Source of the DNA: an uncultured Bacteroidales bacterium
Lineage (GTDB): Bacteria; Bacteroidota; Bacteroidia; Bacteroidales; P3
Reading direction: 5' to 3'
Assembly (NCBI GenBank): GCA_946183915.1
Contig: CAMHDJ010000012.1
Coordinates: forward strand, 1 to 60,436
DNA: 60,436 nt
In this document: positions 46,256 to 55,625 of the stretch, piece after piece
Layout: the number at the start of each line of letters is the position of its first letter
How positions within the stretch are numbered: position 1 is the stretch's first letter
Made by a program: the position numbers and the translations under genes
Notes under the pieces: generated by a model
What the model was told of the DNA's origin: nothing
Database searches by the model: none
What the model saw: only the letters and a program-made list of their open reading frames with translations

Positions 46256-46597
46256 ATGACAATCGAAGTACTGAAATCGAAGATACACCGTGTGACGGTG
46301 ACGGAAGCCGACCTGGACTACATCGGCTCGATCACGATCGACGAGGCTCTGATGGAAGCGTCGGGCATCATCGAGAACCAGAAGGTGGAGATCTACAACA
46401 TCACGAACGGCGAGCGCTTCGCCACCTATGCCATCCGCGGCGAGCGGGGCTCGGGGGTGATCGGCATCAACGGGGCCGCCGCCCACAAGGCACCGGTAGG
46501 GTCGCTGCTGATCATTGCGGCCTACGCCCAAATGACGCCGGAAGAGGCTGCCACATGGCACCCGACCGTGATCTTCCCGAAAGAGAACCGGATCTGA
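46256..46597 (+). CDS. panD: Aspartate 1-decarboxylase (pro-enzyme)
   Basis: Protein of 113 residues with the self-cleavage site YIGS (G24-S25), from which the pyruvoyl group forms; [37 protein letters not shown] and [24 protein letters not shown] match PanD throughout. It makes beta-alanine for pantothenate/CoA. The gene is 6 bp after the 155-residue protein; no panB or panC is adjacent. Confidence 0.96.
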   Translation: MTIEVLKSKIHRVTVTEADLDYIGSITIDEALMEASGIIENQKVEIYNITNGERFATYAIRGERGSGVIGINGAAAHKAPVGSLLIIAAYAQMTPEEAATWHPTVIFPKENRI

Positions 46598-46603
46598 GGA
46601 CCG

Positions 46604-47650
46604 ATGGCTGACGAGGTGACCAACAAGAAGAGTCGGTGGGGCGACGTGCTGAGGCTCGTGGTCTTTCTGGGGATCGGTGTGTTCTTCATCTACTGGTTTC
46701 TGCTGAAGCTGGACGCCGACCAGAAGGCCGCCATCTGGCAGTCGTTCCTGGAGGCCGACTACGGATGGGTGGTGGCATGCATGGCCTGCTGTCTGCTGAG
46801 CCACCTGGTGCGGGCCCTGCGGTGGCAGCTGCTCTTCCACCCCATCGGGCTGCACCCCTCGGTGAGCCATACCTTCGGGTCGGTGGTGGTGGCCTATCTG
46901 GGCAACCTGGCCTTCCCGCGGGCGGGCGAAGTGATGCGCTGCGCCACGCTGCGCACCAGCGAGGGCATCCCCGTCGAGAAGTCGCTGGGCACGGTGGTGA
47001 CCGAACGGCTGATCGACCTGGTGGCCTTCGGCGTGATCGTCGTGGTCGGCCTGCTGGCCATGTTCGGCCGGGCAAAGGACTGGCTCTACGACACCCTCTC
47101 GGCCAAATACGAGACGTTGCCCAACATGGCGATGATCGGCGGCGCCGTGGTGCTGCTGGCCGTGGTGGCATGGATACTCTACAAGCTCTTCTGGAAAAAG
47201 ATGCTACACATCGGCCTTTTCAGGAAGCTGGACGAGCTGGTGCGCGGAATGGTGGACGGAGTGAAGAGCATACTGCACCTCGGTGGTCGCCGCACCGTGC
47301 TGTTCATCGTCTACAGCCTGCTGATCTACCTGCTCTACATCCTGGGTGGACTAATCATCTTCCAGGCCTTCGAGGCCACGCACTGGCTGGGCTTCACGGC
47401 GGCCTTCGTGGTGTACCTCTTCGGCAGTGTAGGGATGGTGTTCTCGCAAGGCGGCATCGGCGTCTACCCGGTGCTGGTACAGCTGGCGCTGGACATCTAC
47501 GGCATCCCGATGGAAGTGGGGACCGCATGCGGATGGCTCCTCTGGGGCTCGCAGCAGGCCATCGTCATCGCCGTCGGCGCCGCCTACCTGATCTATTTCA
47601 GCCTCAAGAAACGCCGCGCCGCCTCGGTAAAAGAGATAAAAGAACAATAA
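46604..47650 (+). CDS. Lysylphosphatidylglycerol synthase TM region / flippase-like membrane protein
   Basis: Membrane protein of 348 residues with about eight hydrophobic segments. SHLVRALRWQLLFHPIGL, TFGSVVVAYLGNLAFPRAGEVMRCATL, EKSLGTVVTERLIDLVAFG and FSQGGIGVYPVLVQLAL are the conserved stretches of the UPF0104 / AglD-like family. Members translocate lipids or glycolipids across membranes; the substrate here is unknown. It follows panD by 6 bp and precedes trxB. Confidence 0.85.
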   Translation: MADEVTNKKSRWGDVLRLVVFLGIGVFFIYWFLLKLDADQKAAIWQSFLEADYGWVVACMACCLLSHLVRALRWQLLFHPIGLHPSVSHTFGSVVVAYLGNLAFPRAGEVMRCATLRTSEGIPVEKSLGTVVTERLIDLVAFGVIVVVGLLAMFGRAKDWLYDTLSAKYETLPNMAMIGGAVVLLAVVAWILYKLFWKKMLHIGLFRKLDELVRGMVDGVKSILHLGGRRTVLFIVYSLLIYLLYILGGLIIFQAFEATHWLGFTAAFVVYLFGSVGMVFSQGGIGVYPVLVQLALDIYGIPMEVGTACGWLLWGSQQAIVIAVGAAYLIYFSLKKRRAASVKEIKEQ

Positions 47651-47698
47651 ACCATAAACCTTAAACCTTAAACTTTAAACCTTAAACCTTACCCCCCA
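47648..47698. repeat. 7-bp repeat (CCTTAAA) between the flippase-like gene and trxB
   Basis: Five CCTTAAA-type heptamers fill the 48-bp gap between genes; the same unit occurs at 22456-22490. Confidence 0.85.
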
Positions 47699-48628
47699 AT
47701 GGAACATACACGTTGTTTAATCATAGGATCGGGGCCTGCTGGCTACACAGCGGGCATCTACACCTCGCGCGCCGACATCAAGCCTGTCCTCTACGAAGGC
47801 GAGCAACCGGGAGGCCAGCTGACCATCACCACCGAGATTGAAAACTTCCCCGGCTATCCGGAAGGCATCAGCGGGACGGCCATGATGGACGACCTCAAGC
47901 GCCAGGCGGTACGTTTCGGCTGCGATGTGCGCAGCGGTTACATCACCTCTATCGACCTCAGCCAGCGGCCTTTCCGCTGTGTGGACGACCACGGCAAGGA
48001 GCTCGAGGCCGAGACAGTCATTGTCTGCACCGGTGCCAGCGCCAAGTGGCTCGGCATGGAGAGCGAGCGCCAGTTCTACGGTGCCGGAGTGTCGGCCTGT
48101 GCCACCTGCGACGGCTACTTCTACAAGAACCAGCCCGTGGCTGTGGTCGGGGGTGGCGACACCGCCTGCGAGGAGGCCAACTACCTCTCGACCCTCTGCT
48201 CGAAGGTCTACCTCATCCACCGCCGCGACGAACTGCGCGCCTCCAAAGCCATGCAGCACCGCGTGCTGACCAACCCCAAGATCGAGATGTGCTGGAACTC
48301 CAAACCGTCCCAGATTCTCGGCACCGACCTCGACGGCGTCACCGGCGTCGAGCTGGAGGACACCAAAAGCGGCGCCAAGCGCACCATCGACGTCACCGGA
48401 GTCTTCATCGCCATCGGCCACAAGCCCAACACCGACTTCCTCGCGGGCCAGGTGGAACTGGATGCACAAGGTTATATCAAGGTACAGAGCCCAAGCAGCG
48501 CCACCAACGTGCCGGGCGTCTTCGCCGCCGGCGACGTATGCGACCCCAACTACCGTCAGGCCATCGTGGCCGCCGGCAAGGGCGCCTCGGCCGCCATGGA
48601 TGTGGAACGTTTCCTGCAGGAGAACTAA
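47699..48628 (+). CDS. trxB: Thioredoxin reductase
   Basis: Flavoprotein of 309 residues: GSGPAGYTAGIYTSRA (FAD), redox CATC at C134-C137 (SACATCDGYFYK), AVVGGGDTACEEANYLS (NADPH) and GVFAAGDVCDPNYRQAIVAAGKG at the C-terminus. It reduces thioredoxin with NADPH. It follows a CCTTAAA heptamer spacer and is followed by the porin gene after 1 bp, an unusually tight junction for unrelated functions. Confidence 0.96.
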   Translation: MEHTRCLIIGSGPAGYTAGIYTSRADIKPVLYEGEQPGGQLTITTEIENFPGYPEGISGTAMMDDLKRQAVRFGCDVRSGYITSIDLSQRPFRCVDDHGKELEAETVIVCTGASAKWLGMESERQFYGAGVSACATCDGYFYKNQPVAVVGGGDTACEEANYLSTLCSKVYLIHRRDELRASKAMQHRVLTNPKIEMCWNSKPSQILGTDLDGVTGVELEDTKSGAKRTIDVTGVFIAIGHKPNTDFLAGQVELDAQGYIKVQSPSSATNVPGVFAAGDVCDPNYRQAIVAAGKGASAAMDVERFLQEN

Positions 48629-48629
48629 T

Positions 48630-50729
48630 ATGACCGGCTGGAGCAAAAGGAACCTCAAACAACCGATGCGGTGGATCTGCCTCGGACTGATGCTCCTTTT
48701 GTTCCTTCCCGGCAGTTTGCAGGCCCAGGTGCGCCTGCAACCCAGCACCCGTCCGGGCACCGTACCCGTCGGCGACCTGTCTCGTTCAAGAAACTCCAGC
48801 CAGAACAAAGGCACCAACACCACCACCCCCTTCAGTACCGACAGCACCCAAGCCGACACTTCTGCCACCAAGGGCCTTGTCTACCACAAGGAAATCCCCG
48901 ACTCCGTCCTGCGACAGAAGGTCTTTCTCTTCCGCCATCGGAAAGCTCGGGTGTGGATCGACGAAGTCTGGAACCCCACCCTCGACCCCTCCGGAGTGCA
49001 GTTCAGCGACCCCATCGACGCCCTCAACGGCAACTACTACCTCGGCAAAGGTTCGCTCGGCCACCCCCATGTCAGCCTCTTCCCCACCCTCGCCGACGGA
49101 CTCGACATCCGCATCCGCCCCGACCTCTACCCCGCCTACTCCTTCCGCCTCGACAACATCAACTTCTTCCAAACCCTCACCCCCTTCAGCAGCCTCAGCT
49201 ACGGCGGCTCGCTGGCCAACGACCACAGCCTCCGCATCACACACACACAGAACATCATGCCCGGCTGGAACGCCTCCTTCGACTACCGCCTCTTCAACCC
49301 CGAAGGCGTCTACACCTCCTCCGGCGCCCTCAACAACTACCTCAACGCCACCACCAACTACTTCTCGCCCGACTCGCGACTCCAGGCCTCGGCCGCACTC
49401 ATCTGGCAATCGTTCAACATCGACGAAAACGGCGGCCTCGCCAACGACAGCATCTTCATCCTCCGCCAACAGAGCAACCGCGCCGGCATCCCCGTCCGCC
49501 TCAGCAACTCCGGCTCCCTCCAACGCGACCTCGCCGCCATGGGAAGCCTCCTCTACAGCCTCGAGCGGCAAAGCATCGCCTACCGGCACCGCGACAGCAT
49601 CGTCCTCGTACAAGTCAACGACAGCACCACACGCCTCGACACCCTCGACCTGCTGGACACCATACCCCTCCGCCGTCCGCACATCCTCAACCCCGGCGTC
49701 GTAGGCATCGAACTCAACTACGACCGCCAGAAACGCCTCTTCGTCGACAGCACCCACTGGCGCGAACAGAAAGCCACCCTCTACTGGACCAACGACGCCT
49801 ACCCACACCACCGCTGGCGCAACCCGCTCAAAGTCACCCTCGGCCTCCAACCGCGCTACCTCCGCGCCGTCATCCATGGCGACACCCTCCGCAGCTACAG
49901 CTGGATCAATCCCTTCCTCCATGCCGAAGCAACCCTGTGGCGCGCCACACTGACCCTCGACGCCGAGCAGCGGTCCAACCCCTGGGCCTCCGACGGCAAC
50001 GACCGCCGCTTCGCCGTCAGCATCGACCTACCCTTCGACTCCGCTGGCCTCACCCACCTGAAGCTCGACGCCCAACTGCAGGACCGGCCGGCTGACCTCA
50101 TTACCGTCTACTACCACACCGCCAGCACGGGCGCCACAACCCTCCCCTCGTCAACAGTCGAGCGCTACAGCCTGCACTTCAAACACCAAGACATCATAGA
50201 CTTCAGCGCCTCCGCCTCCCACATCCGGCGCCACCTGTGGATCGACACCCTCCTTGCCGTACACCAAGGGCAGCAACCCTTCTGGCTCCTCCAAGCCTCC
50301 CTCCTCCTCCGACTCCACGCCGGACCCCTCCACCTCGACCTCCAGCAACTCCTCCAGCACTCCACCGACGCCCTCCAGCTGCCCGTCCCCCTCTGGGCCA
50401 CCAAAAACTCCATATACGCCGACTTCCCACTCTTCGGCCGCACCCTGCGCGCCCAACTGGGCGTCGACCTCCGCTACCACACCCCCTACCACGCCCCTCT
50501 ATACCACCCCGCCTCCGGACTCTTCCTCCAGCAAGACGCCCTCACCGTCGGCGGATACCTCTGGGCCGACGCCTTCATCAACCTCCAAGTCAAACGCGCC
50601 AGCATCTACCTCAAAGCCGGACACCTCAACGCCCTCTGGGAAACACCCGCCGCCTACCTCCTCCTCCCCCACTACCCTGGCCAAGCATTCGGCCTCCAAT
50701 GGGGCCTCCTCTGGACCTTTTTCGACTAA
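48630..50729 (+). CDS. Putative outer-membrane porin (Porin_10-like family)
   Basis: Protein of 699 residues from ATG 48630, with signal peptide (MTGWSKRNLKQPMRWICLGLMLLLFLPGSLQAQ). Long amphipathic beta strands run throughout, and the sequence LGHPHVSLFPTLADGLDIRIRPDLYPAYSFRLDNINFFQTLTPFSSLSYGGSLANDHSLRITHTQNI fits the Bacteroidota putative porin family. It ends in Phe-Asp after a run of strands. An in-frame extension upstream lies inside trxB and was rejected. Transported solutes unknown. It is followed after 24 bp by the CoA-transferase. Confidence 0.8.
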   Translation: MTGWSKRNLKQPMRWICLGLMLLLFLPGSLQAQVRLQPSTRPGTVPVGDLSRSRNSSQNKGTNTTTPFSTDSTQADTSATKGLVYHKEIPDSVLRQKVFLFRHRKARVWIDEVWNPTLDPSGVQFSDPIDALNGNYYLGKGSLGHPHVSLFPTLADGLDIRIRPDLYPAYSFRLDNINFFQTLTPFSSLSYGGSLANDHSLRITHTQNIMPGWNASFDYRLFNPEGVYTSSGALNNYLNATTNYFSPDSRLQASAALIWQSFNIDENGGLANDSIFILRQQSNRAGIPVRLSNSGSLQRDLAAMGSLLYSLERQSIAYRHRDSIVLVQVNDSTTRLDTLDLLDTIPLRRPHILNPGVVGIELNYDRQKRLFVDSTHWREQKATLYWTNDAYPHHRWRNPLKVTLGLQPRYLRAVIHGDTLRSYSWINPFLHAEATLWRATLTLDAEQRSNPWASDGNDRRFAVSIDLPFDSAGLTHLKLDAQLQDRPADLITVYYHTASTGATTLPSSTVERYSLHFKHQDIIDFSASASHIRRHLWIDTLLAVHQGQQPFWLLQASLLLRLHAGPLHLDLQQLLQHSTDALQLPVPLWATKNSIYADFPLFGRTLRAQLGVDLRYHTPYHAPLYHPASGLFLQQDALTVGGYLWADAFINLQVKRASIYLKAGHLNALWETPAAYLLLPHYPGQAFGLQWGLLWTFFD

Positions 50730-50753
50730 CATAATCACCAACCACTAATCACC

Positions 50754-52061
50754 ATGAACTGGAAAGACGAATACAAACGCAAAGTAAGCAAACCCGAAGA
50801 CGCCATCAAAGACATCCACGATGGCGACTGCGTCGTCCTCGGCCACGCCGCCGCCGTGCCCAAAATCATCCCCAACGCCATGGCCGAACACTGCGAAGAC
50901 TACAACGACGTCCTCATCTTCCACATGACCACCCTCGGCGACAACCCACTCCTCCACCCACGCTGCTACGGCCACTTCCGACACGTCAGCAACTTCCTCA
51001 GCGGCAACTCCCGCGACGCCGTCAACCACCTCGAGGGCGACTTCTTCCCGGCCTACTTCCACGACGTCCCTGAAATGATCGGCGACGAAATCCCCTGCGA
51101 CGTCGCCGTCTTCCAGGCCACCCCGCCCAACGACGAAGGCTACTGCTCCCTCGGTCTCTCCTGCGACTACGCCCTCGCCGCCATCCGACGCGCTCGATCC
51201 GTCATCATCGAAACCAACGAACTCATGCCCTTCACCTTCGGCAACACCATGATCCACGTCTCCCAGATCGACCACATCATCCCCTGTGCCTACCAACTCC
51301 CCGAACTCCACAGCGTCGCACCCTCCGATGTCGAACTCGCCATCGGTCGTCACTGCGCCTCCCTCGTCACCGACGGCTCCACTCTCCAACTCGGCATCGG
51401 CGCCATCCCAAACGCCGTCCTCGCCGAACTCACCGACAAAAACGACCTCGGCATCCACTCCGAAATGTTCTCCGACGGCGTCGCCGACCTCATCAAAGCC
51501 GGCAACATCAACGGCTCCCGCAAAACACTCCACCGCGGCAAAGTCGTCGCCACCTTCATCATGGGTAGCCGACAACTCTACGACTTCGTCGACGGCAACC
51601 AAGACATCGAACTCTACCCCGTCGACTACACCAACGACCCCATCATCATCGCACAGCAATACCGAATGGTCTCCATCAACTCCTGCCTCGAAGTCGACCT
51701 CATGGGACAAGTCGCCAGCGAAACCATCGGCATGCGACAGTACAGCGGCATCGGCGGACAAATCGACTTCGTCCGCGGCGCCTCCATGGCCCGCGAAGGC
51801 AAAAGCATCATCGCCATGCCCTCCACCGCCGCCGGCGGCACCATCTCCCGCATCAAACCCTTCCTCACACCTGGCTCCGCCGTCAGCACCACTCGCAACG
51901 ACGTCAACTACCTCGTCACCGAATACGGCATCGCCCGACTCAAAGGCCGCACACTCCAGCACCGCGCCGAAGACCTCATCCGTATCGCCCACCCCGACTT
52001 CCGCCCCTCCCTCATCGAAGAATACGAACGCCGCTTCCAGTGCAAATACAAACCCGAGTAA
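50754..52061 (+). CDS. Acetyl-CoA hydrolase/transferase family CoA-transferase
   Basis: Class I CoA-transferase of 435 residues. GIGAIPNAVLAEL and HSEMFSDG with catalytic E237, followed by GIGGQIDFVRGA, match the butyryl-CoA:acetate / 4-hydroxybutyrate CoA-transferase group. It would exchange CoA between short-chain acids such as acetate, propionate or succinate. In an organism with the methylmalonyl pathway, propionyl-CoA:succinate or succinyl-CoA:acetate transfer is plausible, but the acid is not predictable from sequence. Confidence 0.88.
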   Translation: MNWKDEYKRKVSKPEDAIKDIHDGDCVVLGHAAAVPKIIPNAMAEHCEDYNDVLIFHMTTLGDNPLLHPRCYGHFRHVSNFLSGNSRDAVNHLEGDFFPAYFHDVPEMIGDEIPCDVAVFQATPPNDEGYCSLGLSCDYALAAIRRARSVIIETNELMPFTFGNTMIHVSQIDHIIPCAYQLPELHSVAPSDVELAIGRHCASLVTDGSTLQLGIGAIPNAVLAELTDKNDLGIHSEMFSDGVADLIKAGNINGSRKTLHRGKVVATFIMGSRQLYDFVDGNQDIELYPVDYTNDPIIIAQQYRMVSINSCLEVDLMGQVASETIGMRQYSGIGGQIDFVRGASMAREGKSIIAMPSTAAGGTISRIKPFLTPGSAVSTTRNDVNYLVTEYGIARLKGRTLQHRAEDLIRIAHPDFRPSLIEEYERRFQCKYKPE

Positions 52062-52082
52062 CCACTCGGCACCCCTGACACA

Positions 52083-52110
52083 GAAGGCCCCACCTTGCGG
52101 CGGGGCCTTC
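52083..52110. terminator. Bidirectional hairpin between the CoA-transferase gene and pruA
   Basis: Stem GAAGGCCCC / GGGGCCTTC (52083-52091 with 52102-52110), followed by CTCTAT rather than a long T-run. Confidence 0.75.
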
Positions 52111-52136
52111 CTCTATAAAAACGTTGACAAACTTTC

Positions 52137-53771
52137 TTACTCAGCTGCGCTGATAAACGGGTACTTGTAGTCGCGCGCAGGGTCGAACGTCTCCTTGATC
52201 GCCTGGGGCGACGTCCAGCGGATGAGGTTCAGATACGATCCCGCCTTGTCGTTCGTACCGCTGGCGCGGGCACCGCCGAAAGGCTGCTGACCCACCACGG
52301 CTCCCGTGGGCTTGTCGTTGAAGTAGATGTTGCCGGCGGCGTTCTTCAGCAGGTCATAACCCGTGCGGAGAGCCTTGCGGTCCGTGGCGAAGATGGCACC
52401 CGTCAGGGCGTAGGGCGACGTGCTGTCGCACAGCTGGCAGGTCTTCTCGTAGTCCTTGTCCTCGTAGACGTAGATCGTGATGATGGGTCCAAAGATCTCC
52501 TCACACATGCTCTTGTAGTCGGGCTTCTTGGCCAAGATCACCGTAGGCTCGACAAACCAGCCCTTCTTCTTGTCGCACTTGCCACCGAAGATCACCTCGG
52601 CGTCCTTACTCTTCTTGGCGTGGTCGATGTAGGACTTGCACGTGTCGAACGACGCCTCGTCGATCACCGCGTTGACGAAGGCCGAAAAGTCGCGCACATC
52701 GCCCATCTTGATCTCCTTCAGCATCTTGCCGACGATCTTCTCCACCTTGGGCCACATCGAGGCAGGCACATAGGCACGGCTGGCGGCCGAGCACTTCTGA
52801 CCCTGGAACTCAAAGGCGCCGCGCACGATGGCCGTAGCCACCTGGTCCGGATCGGCGCTCTTGTGCACCATGATAAAGTCCTTGCCACCCGTCTCGCCGA
52901 CGATCTTCGGGTAGCTCCTATACTTATCGATATTCTGACCGATAGCCTTCCAGAAGCCCTTGAAGGTGGCGGTGCTGCCCGTGAAGTGCACACCCGCCAG
53001 GTTCTCGTCGGCAAAGGCCACCTTGCCGATCAGCGACCCGCTGCCGGGCAGGAAGTTGATCACACCGTCGGGCAGGCCGGCCTCTTTGTAGATCTTCATC
53101 AGGATATAGTTGCTCAGCAGAGCCGTCGTCGACGGCTTCCAGATGCACACATTACCCATCAGCACGGGGCTCAGGCACAGGTTCGAAGCGATAGATGTGA
53201 AATTGAACGGCGTGATGGCGAACACGAAGCCCTCCATGGCGCGGTAGGTCACATAGTTCAGCGTCCCCTTGTCGCTGCAGGGCTGGTCGCTGTAGATCTG
53301 ACTGGCGTAGAAGGTGTTGTAGCGAAGGAAGTCCACCAGCTCACACGCCGAGTCGATCTCCGCCTGCATCGTCGTCTTGCCCTGGCCCAGCATGGTGGCG
53401 GCGTTGATCAGGTAGCGGTACTTGCCGCTGATCAGCGTGGCAATCTTCATCATCACGCTCGCACGATCCATCCAGGGCGTCTCGGCCCACTCCTGACGTG
53501 CCTTCAGCGCGGCTGCAATAGCGGCTTTCACCTCCTTCTCCCCCACCTTGTGGTAGCGCGCCAGCACATGGTGATTCTCCGTGGGCATCACCACCTCGCC
53601 CATGTCTTTGGTCTTCACCTCCTTGCCACCGATGATGGCGGGAATTTCGGTCACCTTGTTGTAGAGCTCGTCCAGCGCTTTGCGGATCTCTTTACGCTCG
53701 GGGCTGCCGGGAGCGTAGCCTTTCACAGGCTCGTTCTCGGGTTTCGGGAACATGAAAATGCTGTTGTTCAT
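52137..53771 (-). CDS. pruA: L-glutamate gamma-semialdehyde (1-pyrroline-5-carboxylate) dehydrogenase
   Basis: Aldehyde dehydrogenase of 544 residues with catalytic C327 (QGQKCSAASR) and general-base E293 (GETGGKDF), plus the P5CDH-specific long N-terminus and ITPFNFTSIASNL. It oxidises glutamate semialdehyde to glutamate with NAD+, the second step of proline breakdown. A proline dehydrogenase is not adjacent. A consensus promoter lies at 53846-53876 on the minus strand. Confidence 0.95.
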   Translation of the reverse strand: MNNSIFMFPKPENEPVKGYAPGSPERKEIRKALDELYNKVTEIPAIIGGKEVKTKDMGEVVMPTENHHVLARYHKVGEKEVKAAIAAALKARQEWAETPWMDRASVMMKIATLISGKYRYLINAATMLGQGKTTMQAEIDSACELVDFLRYNTFYASQIYSDQPCSDKGTLNYVTYRAMEGFVFAITPFNFTSIASNLCLSPVLMGNVCIWKPSTTALLSNYILMKIYKEAGLPDGVINFLPGSGSLIGKVAFADENLAGVHFTGSTATFKGFWKAIGQNIDKYRSYPKIVGETGGKDFIMVHKSADPDQVATAIVRGAFEFQGQKCSAASRAYVPASMWPKVEKIVGKMLKEIKMGDVRDFSAFVNAVIDEASFDTCKSYIDHAKKSKDAEVIFGGKCDKKKGWFVEPTVILAKKPDYKSMCEEIFGPIITIYVYEDKDYEKTCQLCDSTSPYALTGAIFATDRKALRTGYDLLKNAAGNIYFNDKPTGAVVGQQPFGGARASGTNDKAGSYLNLIRWTSPQAIKETFDPARDYKYPFISAAE

Positions 53772-53845
53772 TGTGCTTATTTGTTTGATAATAAATTATG
53801 TGCATTGTCATCCCACGCTCGGTTCACCTCGCTCCTATCAGGGTG

Positions 53846-53876
53846 CAAATATACAAATAAGACTCCAATCGGCAAA
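53846..53876 (-). promoter_or_regulatory. pruA promoter (TTTG - 19 bp - TATATTTG)
   Basis: Minus-strand TTTG (53876-53873) and TATATTTG (53853-53846), spacer 19 bp, about 75 bp before the pruA ATG. Confidence 0.82.
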
Positions 53877-53949
53877 AAAAAGTTTTCAACACCCCCTTTC
53901 CACCCTCTTTCGGCAGGGCGGAAAGTACTGATACTTCGCTATGTAAACA

Positions 53950-55563
53950 CTACTGGAGCAACTCAAGGGCACGTTGGAAGCCAGGGTCGGCCTCCTTCAT
54001 CACCTTGTAGTAGTACTCGATACCAAACAGATTGCGGGCCACCTGGGCCTTCAGCATGAGCCACATGTAGCGGTCGCTGTGGGCCGTGCGCTCGGGTTGG
54101 GCGGCCTCCTTCTCGGTGTCGCGCACCACCCCCTGCTCGAGGGCCGCGGCCGTGAGCAGGCTGTCGAGCCCCAGCGAGTCGTAGTTCTGGAGGAAAAGGT
54201 CAAAGTTCTTCACCTCGGCGTCGCGGCGATGGCGGTCGGCCCACTGCATGGGGAAACTGTTGAGGATACCCTTGCCGCGCAGCGAGATGTAGTAGTCGGA
54301 GAGGCGCATCGTGTCCATCGGCACGAAGACGTCGGGCATGATGCCGCCGCCGCCGTAGACGGTGCGGCCGCCGCTGGTGGTGAAGCGCAGCGAGTCGGCG
54401 AAGTGGATCGAGTCGGCACTGACCAACTCGCCGTGGAGGTAGCGCTCGTTGATGTCCTGACGGTAGGCTTCGCTGCCCTCGTCGTAGGGGCGCTGTATAC
54501 AGCGTCCGCTGGGCGTGAAGTAGCGCGCCGTGGTGAGCCGCAACTGGCTCCCGTCCTTGAGGGGGAACATACGCTGCACCAGGCCCTTGCCGAACGAACG
54601 GCGACCGACAACCAGGCCGCGGTCCCAGTCCTGGATGGCCCCGCTGACGATCTCGCTGGCCGAGGCGGATCCCTCGTCGATGAGCACCACGAGGCGGTGG
54701 CCGACGATGGTACCGTCGGCGGATCGTTCGGCACGGAACGTGCCGCGACCGTTGGCACGGTAGTCCTGCCGCGGCGTGCGGCGCCCCTCCTGGTAGACCA
54801 CCAGCTGGCCGCGCTCGAGGAACTCGTTGGCCAGCCCGTGGGCAATGTCAAGGTAGCCGCCCGTGTTGCCCCGCAGGTCGAGAATCAAAGCCGTCATGCC
54901 CTGCTTGCGCAGCGAGCGGACCGCCTTGCGGAACTCGTCGACCGAGGTGCGGGCAAAGCGGATCAGGCGCACATAGCCCACCGTGTCGTTAGCCATGAAG
55001 TAGGTGTCGATGCTATAGATGGGGATCTTGTCACGCACAATGTGGAAGGTGTAGACCGAACCCTGACGCATGATTTCGACCACGACGGTGGTGCCCTTCT
55101 TGCCGCGCAGATGGCGGAAGACGAAGTCGTTGCGGGCACTGTCGCCCGTAGCGTCGATGCCGTCGATACGCACCAGCTTGTCGCCGATCATGACGCCCAC
55201 CTTCTCGCTGGGGCCGCCATCGATGACGCTCTGCACCACGATGGTGTCGTTGACGATCTGGAACGAGATGCCCACCCCCTCGAAATTGCCCTGCAGCCCC
55301 TCGTTGGCGCGGGCCACATCGCTGGCGGGAATGTAGACACTGTGGGGGTCGAGGGCGCGGAGCATGGCGTTGATGGCCTCGGTGCCCATGCGCTCCATGT
55401 CGGGCGTCTCGGTGTAGTTGCCGTCGATCAGCCGCATCACCTCGCCCACACGCTGCTCGCCACGGGTGGCCGTGTCGGGCACAACGACGACTTGGCCCAT
55501 GGCACTGTGCGTGACCAGGGCTGCAAAAAAGAGGGTCAGTACAATAGATTTGGTCTGTTTCAT
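53950..55563 (-). CDS. S41 family C-terminal processing peptidase
   Basis: Protein of 537 residues with signal peptide (MKQTKSIVLTLFFAALVTHSAMG). It contains an N-terminal helical part, a PDZ domain (GVGISFQIVNDTIVVQSVIDGGPSEKVGVMIGDKLVRIDG) and the protease core: ALILDLRGNTGGYLDIA, catalytic Ser in DEGSASASEI and Lys in GRRSFGKGLVQ. The C-terminal 150 residues are extra relative to CtpA. It probably degrades or trims periplasmic proteins. It is the third gene after aguB-aguA with a 62-bp gap, so may be co-transcribed. Confidence 0.92.
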   Translation of the reverse strand: MKQTKSIVLTLFFAALVTHSAMGQVVVVPDTATRGEQRVGEVMRLIDGNYTETPDMERMGTEAINAMLRALDPHSVYIPASDVARANEGLQGNFEGVGISFQIVNDTIVVQSVIDGGPSEKVGVMIGDKLVRIDGIDATGDSARNDFVFRHLRGKKGTTVVVEIMRQGSVYTFHIVRDKIPIYSIDTYFMANDTVGYVRLIRFARTSVDEFRKAVRSLRKQGMTALILDLRGNTGGYLDIAHGLANEFLERGQLVVYQEGRRTPRQDYRANGRGTFRAERSADGTIVGHRLVVLIDEGSASASEIVSGAIQDWDRGLVVGRRSFGKGLVQRMFPLKDGSQLRLTTARYFTPSGRCIQRPYDEGSEAYRQDINERYLHGELVSADSIHFADSLRFTTSGGRTVYGGGGIMPDVFVPMDTMRLSDYYISLRGKGILNSFPMQWADRHRRDAEVKNFDLFLQNYDSLGLDSLLTAAALEQGVVRDTEKEAAQPERTAHSDRYMWLMLKAQVARNLFGIEYYYKVMKEADPGFQRALELLQ

Positions 55564-55625
55564 TTCGCAATACTCCTTTCGCGGTTCCCACCGCTCGATA
55601 CGGTTCCCGGCCCGAGGGCCACTTC